Both the position numbers and the translations under genes were made by a program. Source: JAZDCJ01 sp036311985 (GTDB taxonomy: Bacteria > Actinomycetota > Actinomycetes > Actinomycetales > Micrococcaceae). Taken from it: a stretch of DNA of 64,000 nt. Positions 41,017 through 49,579 of the stretch are shown here, one piece after another. The stretch's first letter is position 1, and each line of letters opens with the position of its first letter. The stretch lies in the NCBI RefSeq assembly GCF_036311985.1, contig NZ_JAZDCJ010000001.1. One strand, 5' to 3'. The notes beneath the pieces were generated by a model that was not told the origin of the DNA, did not search any database, and saw only the letters and a program-made list of their open reading frames with translations.

Positions 41017-41978
41017 CTACCACCACCGGACCCCGGGCGGAGGCACGGCGCTCGAGGAACCAGAACCAGAAGATCGTGCTCAGCGACCGCCGGCGGGCCG
41101 AACGCCGGCTCGGCTGGTGGCTCGCCGGCCCGGCGTTCGTCATCATGCTCCTCGTGACGCTGTACCCGATCCTCCAGGCCGTCTGGGACTCGCTCTTCAA
41201 CTTCCGCCTCACGGCGCCCGACGACCGCGGGTTCATCGGCCTGAAGAACTACGCCGTCATCCTCACCGACCCGGTCTTCTGGAACGGCCTCGGCGTCACG
41301 CTGCTCATCACCGTCGTCACCGTCGTCGTCGAGCTCGTGCTCGGCTTCGCCCTGGCGCTCGTGATGAGCAAGGCGCTCAAGTCGGTCCGCGGCTGGCTGC
41401 GGACCGCGATCCTGGTGCCGTACGGCATCATCACCGTGGTCTCCGCGTTCGCCTGGTTCTACATGTTCGACATCAACTCGGGCTTCGTGAACAGCTGGTT
41501 CGACTGGGTCCCGGGCATCGGCGAGGAGACCAACTGGTTCGCCGGCACCTGGACCTCGCTGTTCGTCATCATGGCCTCCGAGATCTGGAAGACCACCCCG
41601 TTCATCTCGCTGCTGCTGCTGGCCGGCCTGGCCCAGGTGCCCGACGAGCTGACCGAGGCGGCCAAGGTCGACGGCGCCACCTGGTGGCAGCAGATGCAGC
41701 GCGTGATCCTGCCGAACATGAAGGCCGCCATCATGGTGGCCGTCCTGTTCAGGGCGCTGGACGCCTTCAGGATCTTCGACAACGTCTTCATCATGACGGG
41801 CGGCGCGTACGGCACGGAAGTGCTCTCGCTGCTCGCCTACAGGACATCGATCGGGCGCCTGGAGATCGGGCTCGGTTCGGCCGTCTCGGTGCTGCTGTTC
41901 ATCTGCGTCCTGCTGATCTGCTTCATCGCCATCAAGCTGTTCAAGGTCGATCTGGCCGGTACCCGGGGAGGAAAGTGA
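41013..41978 (+). CDS. Sugar ABC transporter permease (SugA-like)
   Basis: 321 residues with GTG start overlapping the previous stop. Six membrane segments; the cytoplasmic EAA loop reads ELTEAAKVDGATWWQQMQRV. The N-terminus is unusually long and basic (about 40 residues) before PAFVIMLLVTLYPI. Family: MalF/UgpA-type inner membrane component of carbohydrate importers. Confidence 0.88.
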   Translation: MTTTTGPRAEARRSRNQNQKIVLSDRRRAERRLGWWLAGPAFVIMLLVTLYPILQAVWDSLFNFRLTAPDDRGFIGLKNYAVILTDPVFWNGLGVTLLITVVTVVVELVLGFALALVMSKALKSVRGWLRTAILVPYGIITVVSAFAWFYMFDINSGFVNSWFDWVPGIGEETNWFAGTWTSLFVIMASEIWKTTPFISLLLLAGLAQVPDELTEAAKVDGATWWQQMQRVILPNMKAAIMVAVLFRALDAFRIFDNVFIMTGGAYGTEVLSLLAYRTSIGRLEIGLGSAVSVLLFICVLLICFIAIKLFKVDLAGTRGGK

Positions 41979-42820
41979 TGCAGGGCTCCAAGACCAGGAC
42001 CCGGATCGTCTGGGCCGTCATCTCCGTCGTCGTCGTCCTCTACGCGCTGTTCCCCGTGGCGTCCATCTTCGCCACGAGCTTCAAGCAGCCCTCCGACCTC
42101 GCGAACGGCAAGTTCCTGCCGACCCGCTGGTCCAGCGTGAACTACGAGCAGATCCTCGTCGGGGACGCGCAGGAGCTGTTCCTGAGCTCCTTGCGCAACT
42201 CAATAGGGATCGCGCTCATCGCGACCTTCGTCGCCGTCGTCCTCGCGACCCTGTGCGCGTACGCGATCGCCCGGCTCGACTTCCCGGGGAAGAAGCTCAT
42301 CCTGACCACCGCCCTGGCGGTCTCGATCTTCCCCGTCATCTCGATCGTCACCCCGCTGTTCAACGTGTGGCGCACGATCGGGCTGTACGACACGTGGCTC
42401 GGCCTCATCATCCCCTACCTCTCGCTCACCCTGCCGATCTCGATCTGGACGCTCGCCGCGTTCTTCCGGCAGATTCCGTGGGAGCTCGAGCAGGCCGCGC
42501 AGGTCGACGGGGCCACGACGTGGCAGGCGTTCCGCAAGGCGATCGTCCCCCTGGCCGCGCCGGGGGTGTTCACGACGGCGATCATCGCGTTCTTCATCGC
42601 CTGGAACGACTTCGTCTACGGCATCTCGCTCACCTCCACCGAGGCGGCGAGGCCCGTCCCGGCGGCGCTGGCGTTCTTCACGGGCGCCTCGCAGTTCGAA
42701 TCGCCGACGGGGGCGATCTCGGCGGCGGCGATCATCGTCACCATCCCCGTGGTCCTGCTGGTGCTCCTGTTCCAGCGGCAAATCGTTTCCGGCCTGACCC
42801 AGGGCGCCGTCAAGGGCTAG
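41978..42820 (+). CDS. Sugar ABC transporter permease (SugB-like)
   Basis: 280 residues; the ATG overlaps the previous TGA by one base and has GGGGAGGAAAG upstream. Six membrane segments, and the EAA loop is ELEQAAQVDGATTWQAFRKA. It is a MalG/UgpE-type component and pairs with the preceding permease. Confidence 0.88.
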   Translation: MQGSKTRTRIVWAVISVVVVLYALFPVASIFATSFKQPSDLANGKFLPTRWSSVNYEQILVGDAQELFLSSLRNSIGIALIATFVAVVLATLCAYAIARLDFPGKKLILTTALAVSIFPVISIVTPLFNVWRTIGLYDTWLGLIIPYLSLTLPISIWTLAAFFRQIPWELEQAAQVDGATTWQAFRKAIVPLAAPGVFTTAIIAFFIAWNDFVYGISLTSTEAARPVPAALAFFTGASQFESPTGAISAAAIIVTIPVVLLVLLFQRQIVSGLTQGAVKG

Positions 42821-42850
42821 GGCCCGCACCATTCGAAAAGGACTGTTTCC

Positions 42851-44107
42851 ATGGCATCGATCACCCTGAAGAACATCGTCAAGAAGTACGACGACGGCTT
42901 CCCGGCCGTCAACGACGTGTCCATCGACATCGCCGACGGGGAGTTCATCATCCTCGTGGGCCCGTCGGGCTGCGGCAAGTCCACGCTCCTGCGCATGATC
43001 GTGGGACTGGAGGACATCACGAGCGGCGACCTGCTCATCGACGGCAAGCGGGTCAACGAGAAGGCGCCGCGCGACCGAAACCTGGCGATGGTGTTCCAGA
43101 ACTACGCCCTCTACCCGCACCTGACGGTGTTCGAGAACATCGCGTTCCCGCTCCGCCTGGCCAAGGGGAAGTTCACCGAGGAGCAGGTGCGCGAGCGCGT
43201 GACGTCGGCGGCGAAGACGCTGGAGCTGATGGACCACCTGGAGCGCAAGCCCGGCAACCTCTCCGGCGGCCAGCGCCAACGCGTGGCCATGGGCCGCGCG
43301 ATCGTCCGGCAGGCCGACGCGTTCCTGTTCGACGAGCCCCTGTCCAACCTCGACGCCAAGCTGCGCGGGCAGATGCGCTCGGAGATCTCGCAGATGCAGC
43401 GCCGCCTCGGCACGACGTCCGTCTACGTCACCCACGACCAGACGGAGGCCATGACCCTCGGCGACCGCGTGGCCGTGCTGAAGAAGGGCCTCCTGCAGCA
43501 GATCGCCTCGCCGCGGGAGCTGTACGAGCAGCCGGTGAACCTGTTCGTCGCCGGATTCATCGGCAGCCCGTCGATGAACTTCCTTCCGGCCACGCTCGAC
43601 GGCACCGTCCTGAAGACCCCGATCGGAGACATCCCGGTTCCCGAGGAGAAGGCCGCCGTGGCGCGTGGGAAGGACGTCGTGCTGCTCGGCGTGCGGCCCG
43701 AGTTCTTCGAAGACGCCTCGCTCGTCGAAGAGCACAAGCTCGAGCACGGCTCGCGGTTCCAGGCGGAGCTCACCCACACCGAGTGGCTCGGCAACGAGCA
43801 GTACGGCTACATCGACTTCGAGCCGAGCCCCGAGGTGCGGGACCTGCTGCAGGGCCTCGCGGCGGACATGGACGCCGAGGAGCTGCGCCCGCAGGTCGTC
43901 GTCACGCTCGACGCCGCGAGCCGGATCCGTGGCGGGCATCCGGCGGAGTTGTGGCTGGACACGCGCCGCCTGCATATCTTCGATCCCGGCTCGGGGGAGA
44001 ACCTGACCCGCGACGCCGAGGCCGGCGCGCGCCTGACGGAACAGGCCGCCGAGGAGCGCCAGGAGCAGATCGAGCGCGCCAAGCAGAACGGGGCCGCCGT
44101 GTCCTGA
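42851..44107 (+). CDS. Sugar ABC transporter ATPase (SugC/UgpC-like)
   Basis: 418 residues. Walker A GPSGCGKST, the ABC signature LSGGQRQRVAMGRAIV, Walker B DAFLFDEPLSNLDAKLRGQM and the switch His in VYVTHDQTEAMTLG are all intact. The C-terminal OB-type regulatory domain is typical of MalK/UgpC, here slightly longer. One shared ATPase can energise several sugar importers in actinobacteria. A 30-base gap separates it from the permease gene, with a strong hairpin after it closing the operon. Confidence 0.9.
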   Translation: MASITLKNIVKKYDDGFPAVNDVSIDIADGEFIILVGPSGCGKSTLLRMIVGLEDITSGDLLIDGKRVNEKAPRDRNLAMVFQNYALYPHLTVFENIAFPLRLAKGKFTEEQVRERVTSAAKTLELMDHLERKPGNLSGGQRQRVAMGRAIVRQADAFLFDEPLSNLDAKLRGQMRSEISQMQRRLGTTSVYVTHDQTEAMTLGDRVAVLKKGLLQQIASPRELYEQPVNLFVAGFIGSPSMNFLPATLDGTVLKTPIGDIPVPEEKAAVARGKDVVLLGVRPEFFEDASLVEEHKLEHGSRFQAELTHTEWLGNEQYGYIDFEPSPEVRDLLQGLAADMDAEELRPQVVVTLDAASRIRGGHPAELWLDTRRLHIFDPGSGENLTRDAEAGARLTEQAAEERQEQIERAKQNGAAVS

Positions 44108-44130
44108 GGCGTCCCCGCGCGGTACGTCGA

Positions 44131-44161
44131 CGAGGGGCCCGGCCGCGTGCCGGGCCCCTCG
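44131..44161 (+). terminator. Strong hairpin terminator of the sugar ABC operon
   Basis: Perfect 13-base arms, CGAGGGGCCCGGC and its complement, with loop CGCGT. No T tract follows. Confidence 0.75.
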
Positions 44162-44181
44162 GGCGTGCGGGGTCCGGCCCC

Positions 44182-44209
44182 TTGACTCTGGCGTGGGCAG
44201 GTCTACCGT
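44182..44209 (+). promoter_or_regulatory. Promoter of the first small membrane protein gene
   Basis: TTGACT, 16 bases, TACCGT. The -10 region (TACCGTTGGCAGTA) is nearly the same as that before the second small membrane protein gene at 46676. Confidence 0.6.
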
Positions 44210-44241
44210 TGGCAGTACCAGCGGCATAGGAGGTACTTGTC

Positions 44242-44523
44242 ATGGCTGGACCGTTTCACCACGTACACCTCGACCGCCACGATCCCGTCCGGGAGCAGGC
44301 GGCGCACAACGGCAAGGTCCTGATCGTCGCGGGCCTGCTGGTCATCGCCCTCTTTTCGGCGTTCGCGATCGTCGTCGCCGTCCAGGGCGGCGGCCTCTCG
44401 CCCGTCGTCATCGGGGCCGTCTTCGGCCTGCTCATGATCGGCATGGGGCTCGTCCGCTGGTTCGTCGGGCCGAGCGCGCTCGACTACCCCGGCGGATTCC
44501 CTCCCGATCAGCGCGGCGGCTAG
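44242..44523 (+). CDS. Small membrane protein, stress-cluster type
   Basis: 93 residues with ATAGGAGG upstream. A His-rich head (GPFHHVHLDRHDPVREQAA) is followed by two membrane segments (VLIVAGLLVIALFSAFAIVV and VIGAVFGLLMIGMGLVRWFV) and a polar end. No named family recognised. Shares size, two-segment layout and promoter with the gene at 46738, so the two are probably co-regulated. Confidence 0.75.
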   Translation: MAGPFHHVHLDRHDPVREQAAHNGKVLIVAGLLVIALFSAFAIVVAVQGGGLSPVVIGAVFGLLMIGMGLVRWFVGPSALDYPGGFPPDQRGG

Positions 44524-44775
44524 GACGCCCGTCCCGCCGCCGGCGCGGGAAGCCGACGCGGCGGATGCCCACCACTGCCTCAGCCAGTAGCACGGACCGT
44601 CCCGAATCCCCGGGATGGTCCGTTCCCACGCCCGCCGACACCGGGAATCGGCGTCGCCAGCACAACCATTGACCCGGGGGGCCGGTCCGTGCCTATGGTG
44701 GCGGGGTGCTCCGGTTCTCCCCGATCCGGCGGCGCGCGCAGTCCACCCAGCAGTCCACGTACGGAGGTCGCACGC

Positions 44776-45075
44776 ATGGCAGGGCAGCAGAGGTCCACCG
44801 GATCCGGCGGAGGCGCAGCCGACGATCCCGGCATCAAGGATCCGGAACTCTACGAGAAGCTCCGGGACGAGGGCGAGTCGAAGCAGAAGGCCGCCCGCAT
44901 CGCCAACGCCGCCGCCCGGGACGGCCGCAAGGCCGTCGGGGAACGCGGCGGAAGCTCCGGCAGCTACGAGGACTGGACGGTCGAGGAGCTTCGGCAGCGA
45001 GCCAGGGAGATCGGCCTCGAGGGCTACTCCGGGCTGGCGAAGGCGGGACTCATCAAGGCCCTGCGCGACTCCTAG
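44776..45075 (+). CDS. Rho-N/SAP-like domain small protein (DUF7218-like)
   Basis: 99 residues from ATG 44776, ACGGAGG upstream. GIKDPELYEKLRDEGESKQKAARIANAAA is followed by a C-terminal SAP/Rho-N type fold (WTVEELRQRAREIGLEGYSG). Such proteins are widespread in actinobacteria, are often expressed under stress and are expected to bind nucleic acid. A TATGGT box at 44696 may start its mRNA. Confidence 0.78.
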   Translation: MAGQQRSTGSGGGAADDPGIKDPELYEKLRDEGESKQKAARIANAAARDGRKAVGERGGSSGSYEDWTVEELRQRAREIGLEGYSGLAKAGLIKALRDS

Positions 45076-45189
45076 GCTGTACTACCCGGCGCACGTCCCG
45101 GGACGGCGCCTCGTGGAGGCGCGGTGCCCGGACGTCCGACCACCGGGGAGCTCCTCCCCGGACCCACCACCCACGCGAAGGAGACGACC

Positions 45190-45594
45190 ATGTCACCGAC
45201 CGAACAGCCCGAGTTCACGGGCTCAGCGCCCCGCTCGCCGGATTCCGAGCCCTTGGACGGCCGCGACGGCCAGCCCGTCGAGGAGGGTTCGTCCGACGAC
45301 CCGCGAACGCTCGACGCCGTCGACCCCTTGAAGGACGTCGACGCGCTGCTGGAGCGCCCCGGCCCGGGCCTCCCGGGCGCCGATCCGGCGGACTCCGAGT
45401 CCGCCGGGGCCGCGATCCCCGGCGACGACGGCCAGGATCCTGCGGACTCGGACTCGGATTCGGAGCGGCGGGCCGAGGACGTCGTCGATTCCCGGGTGCG
45501 GCCGGACGCGGATGAGCTGCCGGACGGCAGCGGAGGCAACCGGGGCCGCGAGCGCGCGGGCAGCGAGGACGAGGACCGGTTCGACGCCGGATGA
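45190..45594 (+). CDS. Acidic, low-complexity hypothetical protein
   Basis: 134 residues from ATG 45190, GAAGGAGACGACC upstream. Very rich in Asp, Glu, Ser, Gly and Pro (DPADSDSDSERRAEDVVDSR), probably disordered. No family recognised. It lies 25 bases before the SDR gene, in the same direction, so it likely belongs to the same stress operon. Proteins of this composition often protect other proteins from desiccation or high salt, but that is only a suggestion. Confidence 0.65.
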   Translation: MSPTEQPEFTGSAPRSPDSEPLDGRDGQPVEEGSSDDPRTLDAVDPLKDVDALLERPGPGLPGADPADSESAGAAIPGDDGQDPADSDSDSERRAEDVVDSRVRPDADELPDGSGGNRGRERAGSEDEDRFDAG

Positions 45595-45619
45595 GTTCCA
45601 ACCACGAAAGGACGGCACC

Positions 45620-46570
45620 ATGCGGGACGACAACGAGGCCAACACGGACATGCGCGAAGCGAGCACGACGGTGGGTGATTCCGGGCAGCTGACGCTGGAC
45701 AACCCCGTCACGAGGCACCCGCGGATCTCGCCGCCGAAGCAGGACCAGCCCGAACCGGGGCTCGATGCGCTGCTGCAGCCCCGTGCCGACCTCGGTGAGG
45801 ACGGCTACCGCGGCACGGGCCGCCTCAAGGGGCGCAGGGCGCTCATCACGGGCGGGGACTCGGGCATCGGCGCGGCCGTGGCCATCGCCTTCGCACGCGA
45901 GGGCGCGGACGTCGGAATCGCCTACCTTCCGCAGGAAGAGGAGGACGCGCGCCGCATCATCGCGCTGATCGAGGCCGAAGGGCGCGTCGGCATCGGCTTC
46001 CCCGGCGACCTCATGGACTCCGGGTACCGCAACGGCCTCGCGGACCAGGCCGCAGAGGCCCTGGGCGGGCTGGACATCCTGGTCAACAACGCGGGGAAGC
46101 AGCTGAGCGTGGACCGCTTGGAGGACCTGGACGAACAGCAGCTCCTCGAGACGTTCCAGGTCAACATCATGGCCATGTTCAGCATCACGCGGGCCGCGCT
46201 CAAGCACTTGCCCGCAGGGGCCAGCATCATCAACACGACGTCGATCCAGGCCTACGACCCGTCACCGAACCTCCTGGACTACGCCTCCACGAAGGCCGCG
46301 ATCAACAGCTTCACCAAGGGCCTGGCCATGCAGCTCGCGCCGAAGGGGATCCGGGTCAACGCCGTGGCGCCGGGCCCGGTGTGGACGCCGTTGCAGGTCT
46401 CCGACGGGCAGCCGAAGGACAAGCTCCCGGAATTCGGCCACAACACGCCCCTCGGGCGGGCCGGCCAGCCGGTCGAGGTGGCGCCGGCCTACGTCTTCCT
46501 CGCGTCGGCGGAGTCCAGCTACGTCGTCGGAGAGACGCTGAACGTGAACGGCGGCAAGGCCTCGCCGTAG
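45620..46570 (+). CDS. SDR-family oxidoreductase (YhdF/YghA type)
   Basis: 316 residues, AAAGGACGG upstream. The extended N-terminus of about 65 residues (PRISPPKQDQPEPGLDALLQ) precedes the Rossmann fold with ALITGGDSGIGAAVAIAFAR. NNAG (in VNNAGKQ), catalytic Ser and YASTKAAINSFTKGLA (Tyr and Lys) are intact, and PGPVWTPLQ is the cofactor-side loop. This subgroup of long SDR enzymes is part of general stress regulons in Bacillus and relatives; substrate unknown. Confidence 0.87.
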   Translation: MRDDNEANTDMREASTTVGDSGQLTLDNPVTRHPRISPPKQDQPEPGLDALLQPRADLGEDGYRGTGRLKGRRALITGGDSGIGAAVAIAFAREGADVGIAYLPQEEEDARRIIALIEAEGRVGIGFPGDLMDSGYRNGLADQAAEALGGLDILVNNAGKQLSVDRLEDLDEQQLLETFQVNIMAMFSITRAALKHLPAGASIINTTSIQAYDPSPNLLDYASTKAAINSFTKGLAMQLAPKGIRVNAVAPGPVWTPLQVSDGQPKDKLPEFGHNTPLGRAGQPVEVAPAYVFLASAESSYVVGETLNVNGGKASP

Positions 46571-46652
46571 CCGGACGGGCGGCCTGGATGCATGGCGCGG
46601 GCGGTCGCCGGGGCCGGCAGATCACAAGGCCGTGACGGTCGCCGTCCACCCC

Positions 46653-46681
46653 TTGTCCGGTGTTGACGGCGAGTTTACCGT
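46653..46681 (+). promoter_or_regulatory. Promoter of the second small membrane protein gene
   Basis: TTGTCC, 17 bases, TACCGT, continuing TTGGGGTATC. It shares the core TACCGTTGG with the promoter at 44204. Confidence 0.55.
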
Positions 46682-46737
46682 TGGGGTATCCAACCGGCTG
46701 CGTTGGCCGGTGAGGCCGCAGCAAAGGAGCGAGCGCC

Positions 46738-47022
46738 ATGGGACACCAGTACATCGCCGCAGCGGGTGGAACACGGGGAGGCCGCCCGATGAGGACCCGC
46801 CATCTCCCCGGGGCCGCGTTGACGGGCTGGGGCCTGGCGCTCCTGCTCTTCAGCGCCTGGTTCAGCGCCGTGGGGCTGGGCGGATCCGGGGCCGGGGGAT
46901 CGCTGTTCTTCGCGATGTTCCTCGGCCTGTGCATGATCGGCTACGGGATCTACCGCCGCATCGGCGGCAGCAACGTGCTTCAGAAGCTGTGGGACGACTC
47001 TCCGGGCGACCGCGAGAACTAG
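46738..47022 (+). CDS. Small membrane protein, paralogue-like of the 44242 gene
   Basis: 94 residues with AAAGGAGCG upstream. Two membrane segments (LTGWGLALLLFSAWFSAVGL and SLFFAMFLGLCMIGYGIYRR) follow a short Gly/Arg head; the end is polar. No family recognised. It is convergent with csbD across a shared terminator region and uses a promoter like that of the 44242 gene. Confidence 0.72.
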   Translation: MGHQYIAAAGGTRGGRPMRTRHLPGAALTGWGLALLLFSAWFSAVGLGGSGAGGSLFFAMFLGLCMIGYGIYRRIGGSNVLQKLWDDSPGDREN

Positions 47023-47065
47023 GCGACGTAGCCGCGGCCGGTGTGGCACCTGCGTCGTACCCGCA

Positions 47066-47104
47066 TAAAAAAAGCGCCGCCCCACGCGAACGGGGGCGGC
47101 GCTT
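47066..47104 (-). terminator. Rho-independent terminator of csbD
   Basis: Minus strand: AAGCGCCGCCCC and its complement form perfect 12-base arms around eight bases, followed by a run of seven T (A in the plus strand at 47067-47073). This is the only textbook T-tract terminator I see in the window, and it may act in both directions. Confidence 0.85.
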
Positions 47105-47116
47105 CCGTGCAGGAGG

Positions 47117-47311
47117 CTACTTGCTGAAGCCGTCCTTGAGGTCCTGCGCGGCGTCCTTGACGTGCTCGCCGGCCTGCTTGGCCCCGGCGGCCGCCTTGTC
47201 GGCGGCCCCCTCGGCCTGCAGCGACTCGTTGTTCGTCAGGTCGCCGATCGTTTCCTTGGCCTGGCCCTTGAGCTCCTCGGCCTTGTTCGAAATCTTGTCA
47301 CCCAAACCCAT
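47117..47311 (-). CDS. CsbD-family stress protein
   Basis: 64 residues from ATG 47311, AAAGGAGCC upstream. MGLGDKISNKAEELKGQAKE and LTNNESLQAEGAADKAAAGA match the CsbD fold, a small helical protein that is abundant in general stress responses of Gram-positive bacteria. Its function is unknown. The strong terminator just after it points to high expression. Confidence 0.88.
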   Translation of the reverse strand: MGLGDKISNKAEELKGQAKETIGDLTNNESLQAEGAADKAAAGAKQAGEHVKDAAQDLKDGFSK

Positions 47312-47532
47312 AACAGGCTCCTTTCGCTGGTCCGTGTGCCCGGATGGGCGCTTACCTAGGCCACGGTAACGGGGCGTAGTGGGGCGCGCCATCCTTTAAG
47401 CCCATCGCCGAATCGGGATCCCGCGCGGGCCGGTCGGGGTCGGAAGGAGAGGGTGCGCGGGCCCCGGGAATGAATCCGCCGCGTCCCCGGTTTTATATGC
47501 AAACGCATGAAACCCAATGAAAGGCGGTTCCC

Positions 47533-48270
47533 ATGTCCGCGCACATCGTGGTCCTCTCCGGAGGCCTCGGGGTCCCCTCCACGAGCCGGATGCTCGGCGA
47601 CCAGCTCGCGGCGTCCACCCTCCGCGCCCTCTCCGGGCGCGGGATCGAGGCGGCGATCGAGGTCGTCGAGCTGCGCGAGCACGCCGTGGACATCGCCACC
47701 ATGATGCTCACGCGCTTCCCCTCGCCGCGGCTCGCGGAGGCCATCGAGCGGGTCCTCGCCGCCGACGCCGTGATCGCCGTGAGCCCCGTGTTCACGGCGT
47801 CCGTGAGCGGACTGTTCAAGTCCTTCCTCGACGTGCTCGACCCGCAGGCGCTCGCCGGCAAGCCCGTCCTGCTGGCCGCGACGGGAGGCTCGAGCCGGCA
47901 CAGCATGGTCCTGGACCACGTGATGCGCCCGGTCTTCAGCTACCTGCGCGCCGATGTCGCCCCGACCGGCGTCTTCGCCGCGCCGGAGGACTGGGGAGGC
48001 GACACGGGCGAGGGCCCGCTGTCCGCCCGCGGCGACCGGGCCGGGCGCGAGCTCGCGGACGCCGTGGCGCGGAACCTCGGTCAGGCGCAGGCGCAGGCGC
48101 AGGCGCAGGGTGCCGCGGCCGCGGGCACGGGGAGCGCGGGGCAGGCAGCGGGTACGACGCCGGACGCCGGCCCCGGTGCGGAGCCCGCCTCCGCGCCGGG
48201 GAGCTCCGGTGCGGGGCCGATGCAGTCCCTGCCCTTCGAGCAGCTCCTGGCCGACATCCAGGGCAGGTAG
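47533..48270 (+). CDS. NADPH-dependent FMN reductase (CE1759 family)
   Basis: 245 residues. The flavodoxin-like fold begins IVVLSGGLGVPSTSRMLGDQ, has IAVSPVFTASVSGLFKSFLD and LLAATGGSSRHSMVLDHVMR, all typical of CE1759-type reductases that supply reduced FMN to monooxygenases or desulfurisation enzymes. The C-terminal part contains an AQAQAQAQ run encoded by a hexamer repeat at 48082-48109, followed by a dispersed repeat (TTPDAGPG). This insert of about 60 residues separates the final FEQLLADIQG. AAAGGCGG lies upstream of the ATG. Confidence 0.84.
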   Translation: MSAHIVVLSGGLGVPSTSRMLGDQLAASTLRALSGRGIEAAIEVVELREHAVDIATMMLTRFPSPRLAEAIERVLAADAVIAVSPVFTASVSGLFKSFLDVLDPQALAGKPVLLAATGGSSRHSMVLDHVMRPVFSYLRADVAPTGVFAAPEDWGGDTGEGPLSARGDRAGRELADAVARNLGQAQAQAQAQGAAAAGTGSAGQAAGTTPDAGPGAEPASAPGSSGAGPMQSLPFEQLLADIQGR

Positions 48271-48283
48271 CGCCCGGGGCGGG

Positions 48284-49489
48284 CTAGAGGTAGTCGTCCA
48301 GGTCGCCGGAGTCGTTGGGGTCGCAGCCGTCGACGGCGGCGCCCATGCGGTGCACGATCGCCTCGAGCACGGGACGCGGCGTGGCGAAGTTCAGCCGGAC
48401 GTAGCCGCGCCCGGCCTCGCCGCAGTCCGTCCCGCCGACCGTGGCGACCCCGGCCTGGTGCCGGAAGAAGCGGGCCGGGTTGCGGCCGAGCATGAGCCGG
48501 GAGACGTCGAGCCACGCGAGGTACGTTCCCTCCGGGGCCACGTAGCGGGCGGCCGGCAGGTGCTCGGCGACGAGCCCCTCGAGGCGCCGGCGGCTGCCGT
48601 CGAGGTAGTCGACCACCCCCGCGAGCCAGGCCGCCCCGCCGTCGTACGCCGCGGCCGTGGCCGCCAGCCCGACGTTCGCGGTCCCGTCCTCCACGATCGA
48701 GCCGACCGCGCCCCACACGAGACGGTCGAGGTCGTTGCCGAGCACCACCTGCGCGCACTTCAGTCCCGGCAGGTTGAACGCCTTGGACGCGCTCACGGCC
48801 GTCAGCGTATGGCCCGCCGCCGTGGGACCGAGCGAGGCGTACGGGAGGTGCGTGGCGCCGTCGTACACGAGCGGGGCGTGCACCTCGTCCGCGAAGACGC
48901 GCGATCCCGTCGCGTCGACCAGGTCGCAGATGCGCTCCAGCTCGGCGTGCGCGTAGACCTTCCCGAGCGGGTTGTGCGGATTGACCAGGATCAGGAGCGC
49001 CCCGCCGCGCAGCGCCTCCTCAAGCGCCGCCCAATCGACCTCCCAGCCCGCGTCGCCGGCAACCATCTCCACGTGCAGGGACCGGCGGCCCAGCCGGGAC
49101 GGCACGTCGAGGAACCCCGGATAGGCGGGCGTCAGGAAGACGACCGGCGCCTCCGGGCGGTGCGCGGGGGAGAAGTGCAGGATCGCGGCGACGAGCGCGG
49201 ACAGGACGGTCGGCACGGGGCGGACGGCGTCGTCGTCGACCTCCCAGCCGAAGCGCGCGGCGAGCCACGCCGCCGTCGACTCCCGCAGGTTCCGCACGAG
49301 GCGCGGGGGCGCGTAGCCGAGCATGCCCGAGGCGACCGTCTCCTGCGCCGCCTCGATGACGCCGGGCGCCGTCCCGAAGTCCATCTCCGCCACCCAGGCG
49401 CCGAGCATCTCCGGGTATCCCGTCCACTTGAGCGAGCCGCGGCGGCGCAGCTCCTCGGACGTGATGTGGTCGAAGGGGTGGGCGTCCAT
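48284..49489 (-). CDS. PatB/MalY-type PLP-dependent cystathionine beta-lyase/aminotransferase
   Basis: 401 residues. It begins with LKWTGYPEMLGAWVAEMDFG, the MalY/PatB entry motif, then LVNPHNPLGKVYAHAELERI, SRVFADEVHAPLVYDG and the PLP lysine in AVSASKAFNLPGLKCA. Acts on cystathionine or related C-S substrates, producing ammonia, pyruvate and homocysteine. The minus strand has TAAGCT seven bases before the ATG and no ribosome-binding site, so the mRNA may be leaderless. Confidence 0.86.
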   Translation of the reverse strand: MDAHPFDHITSEELRRRGSLKWTGYPEMLGAWVAEMDFGTAPGVIEAAQETVASGMLGYAPPRLVRNLRESTAAWLAARFGWEVDDDAVRPVPTVLSALVAAILHFSPAHRPEAPVVFLTPAYPGFLDVPSRLGRRSLHVEMVAGDAGWEVDWAALEEALRGGALLILVNPHNPLGKVYAHAELERICDLVDATGSRVFADEVHAPLVYDGATHLPYASLGPTAAGHTLTAVSASKAFNLPGLKCAQVVLGNDLDRLVWGAVGSIVEDGTANVGLAATAAAYDGGAAWLAGVVDYLDGSRRRLEGLVAEHLPAARYVAPEGTYLAWLDVSRLMLGRNPARFFRHQAGVATVGGTDCGEAGRGYVRLNFATPRPVLEAIVHRMGAAVDGCDPNDSGDLDDYL

Positions 49490-49579
49490 GGGGGACAGCT
49501 TATGCAGCCCGCGGCCCGCGCGGCAGGTGTGTGGACCACACGGCCGTCCGGACGCCGGGGCATCCGGTACCTTGACCCT

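Noticed and set aside
47072..47104. CRISPR-like or phage structure between convergent genes
   Set aside because: A single hairpin with a T tract is a normal terminator; no repeat-spacer pattern was found anywhere in the window.
47954..49579. Coding extension upstream of the DUF6328 gene
   Set aside because: The frame is open only because it shadows the FMN reductase and the PatB-like gene. The membrane protein starts at 49580 behind a -10 box.
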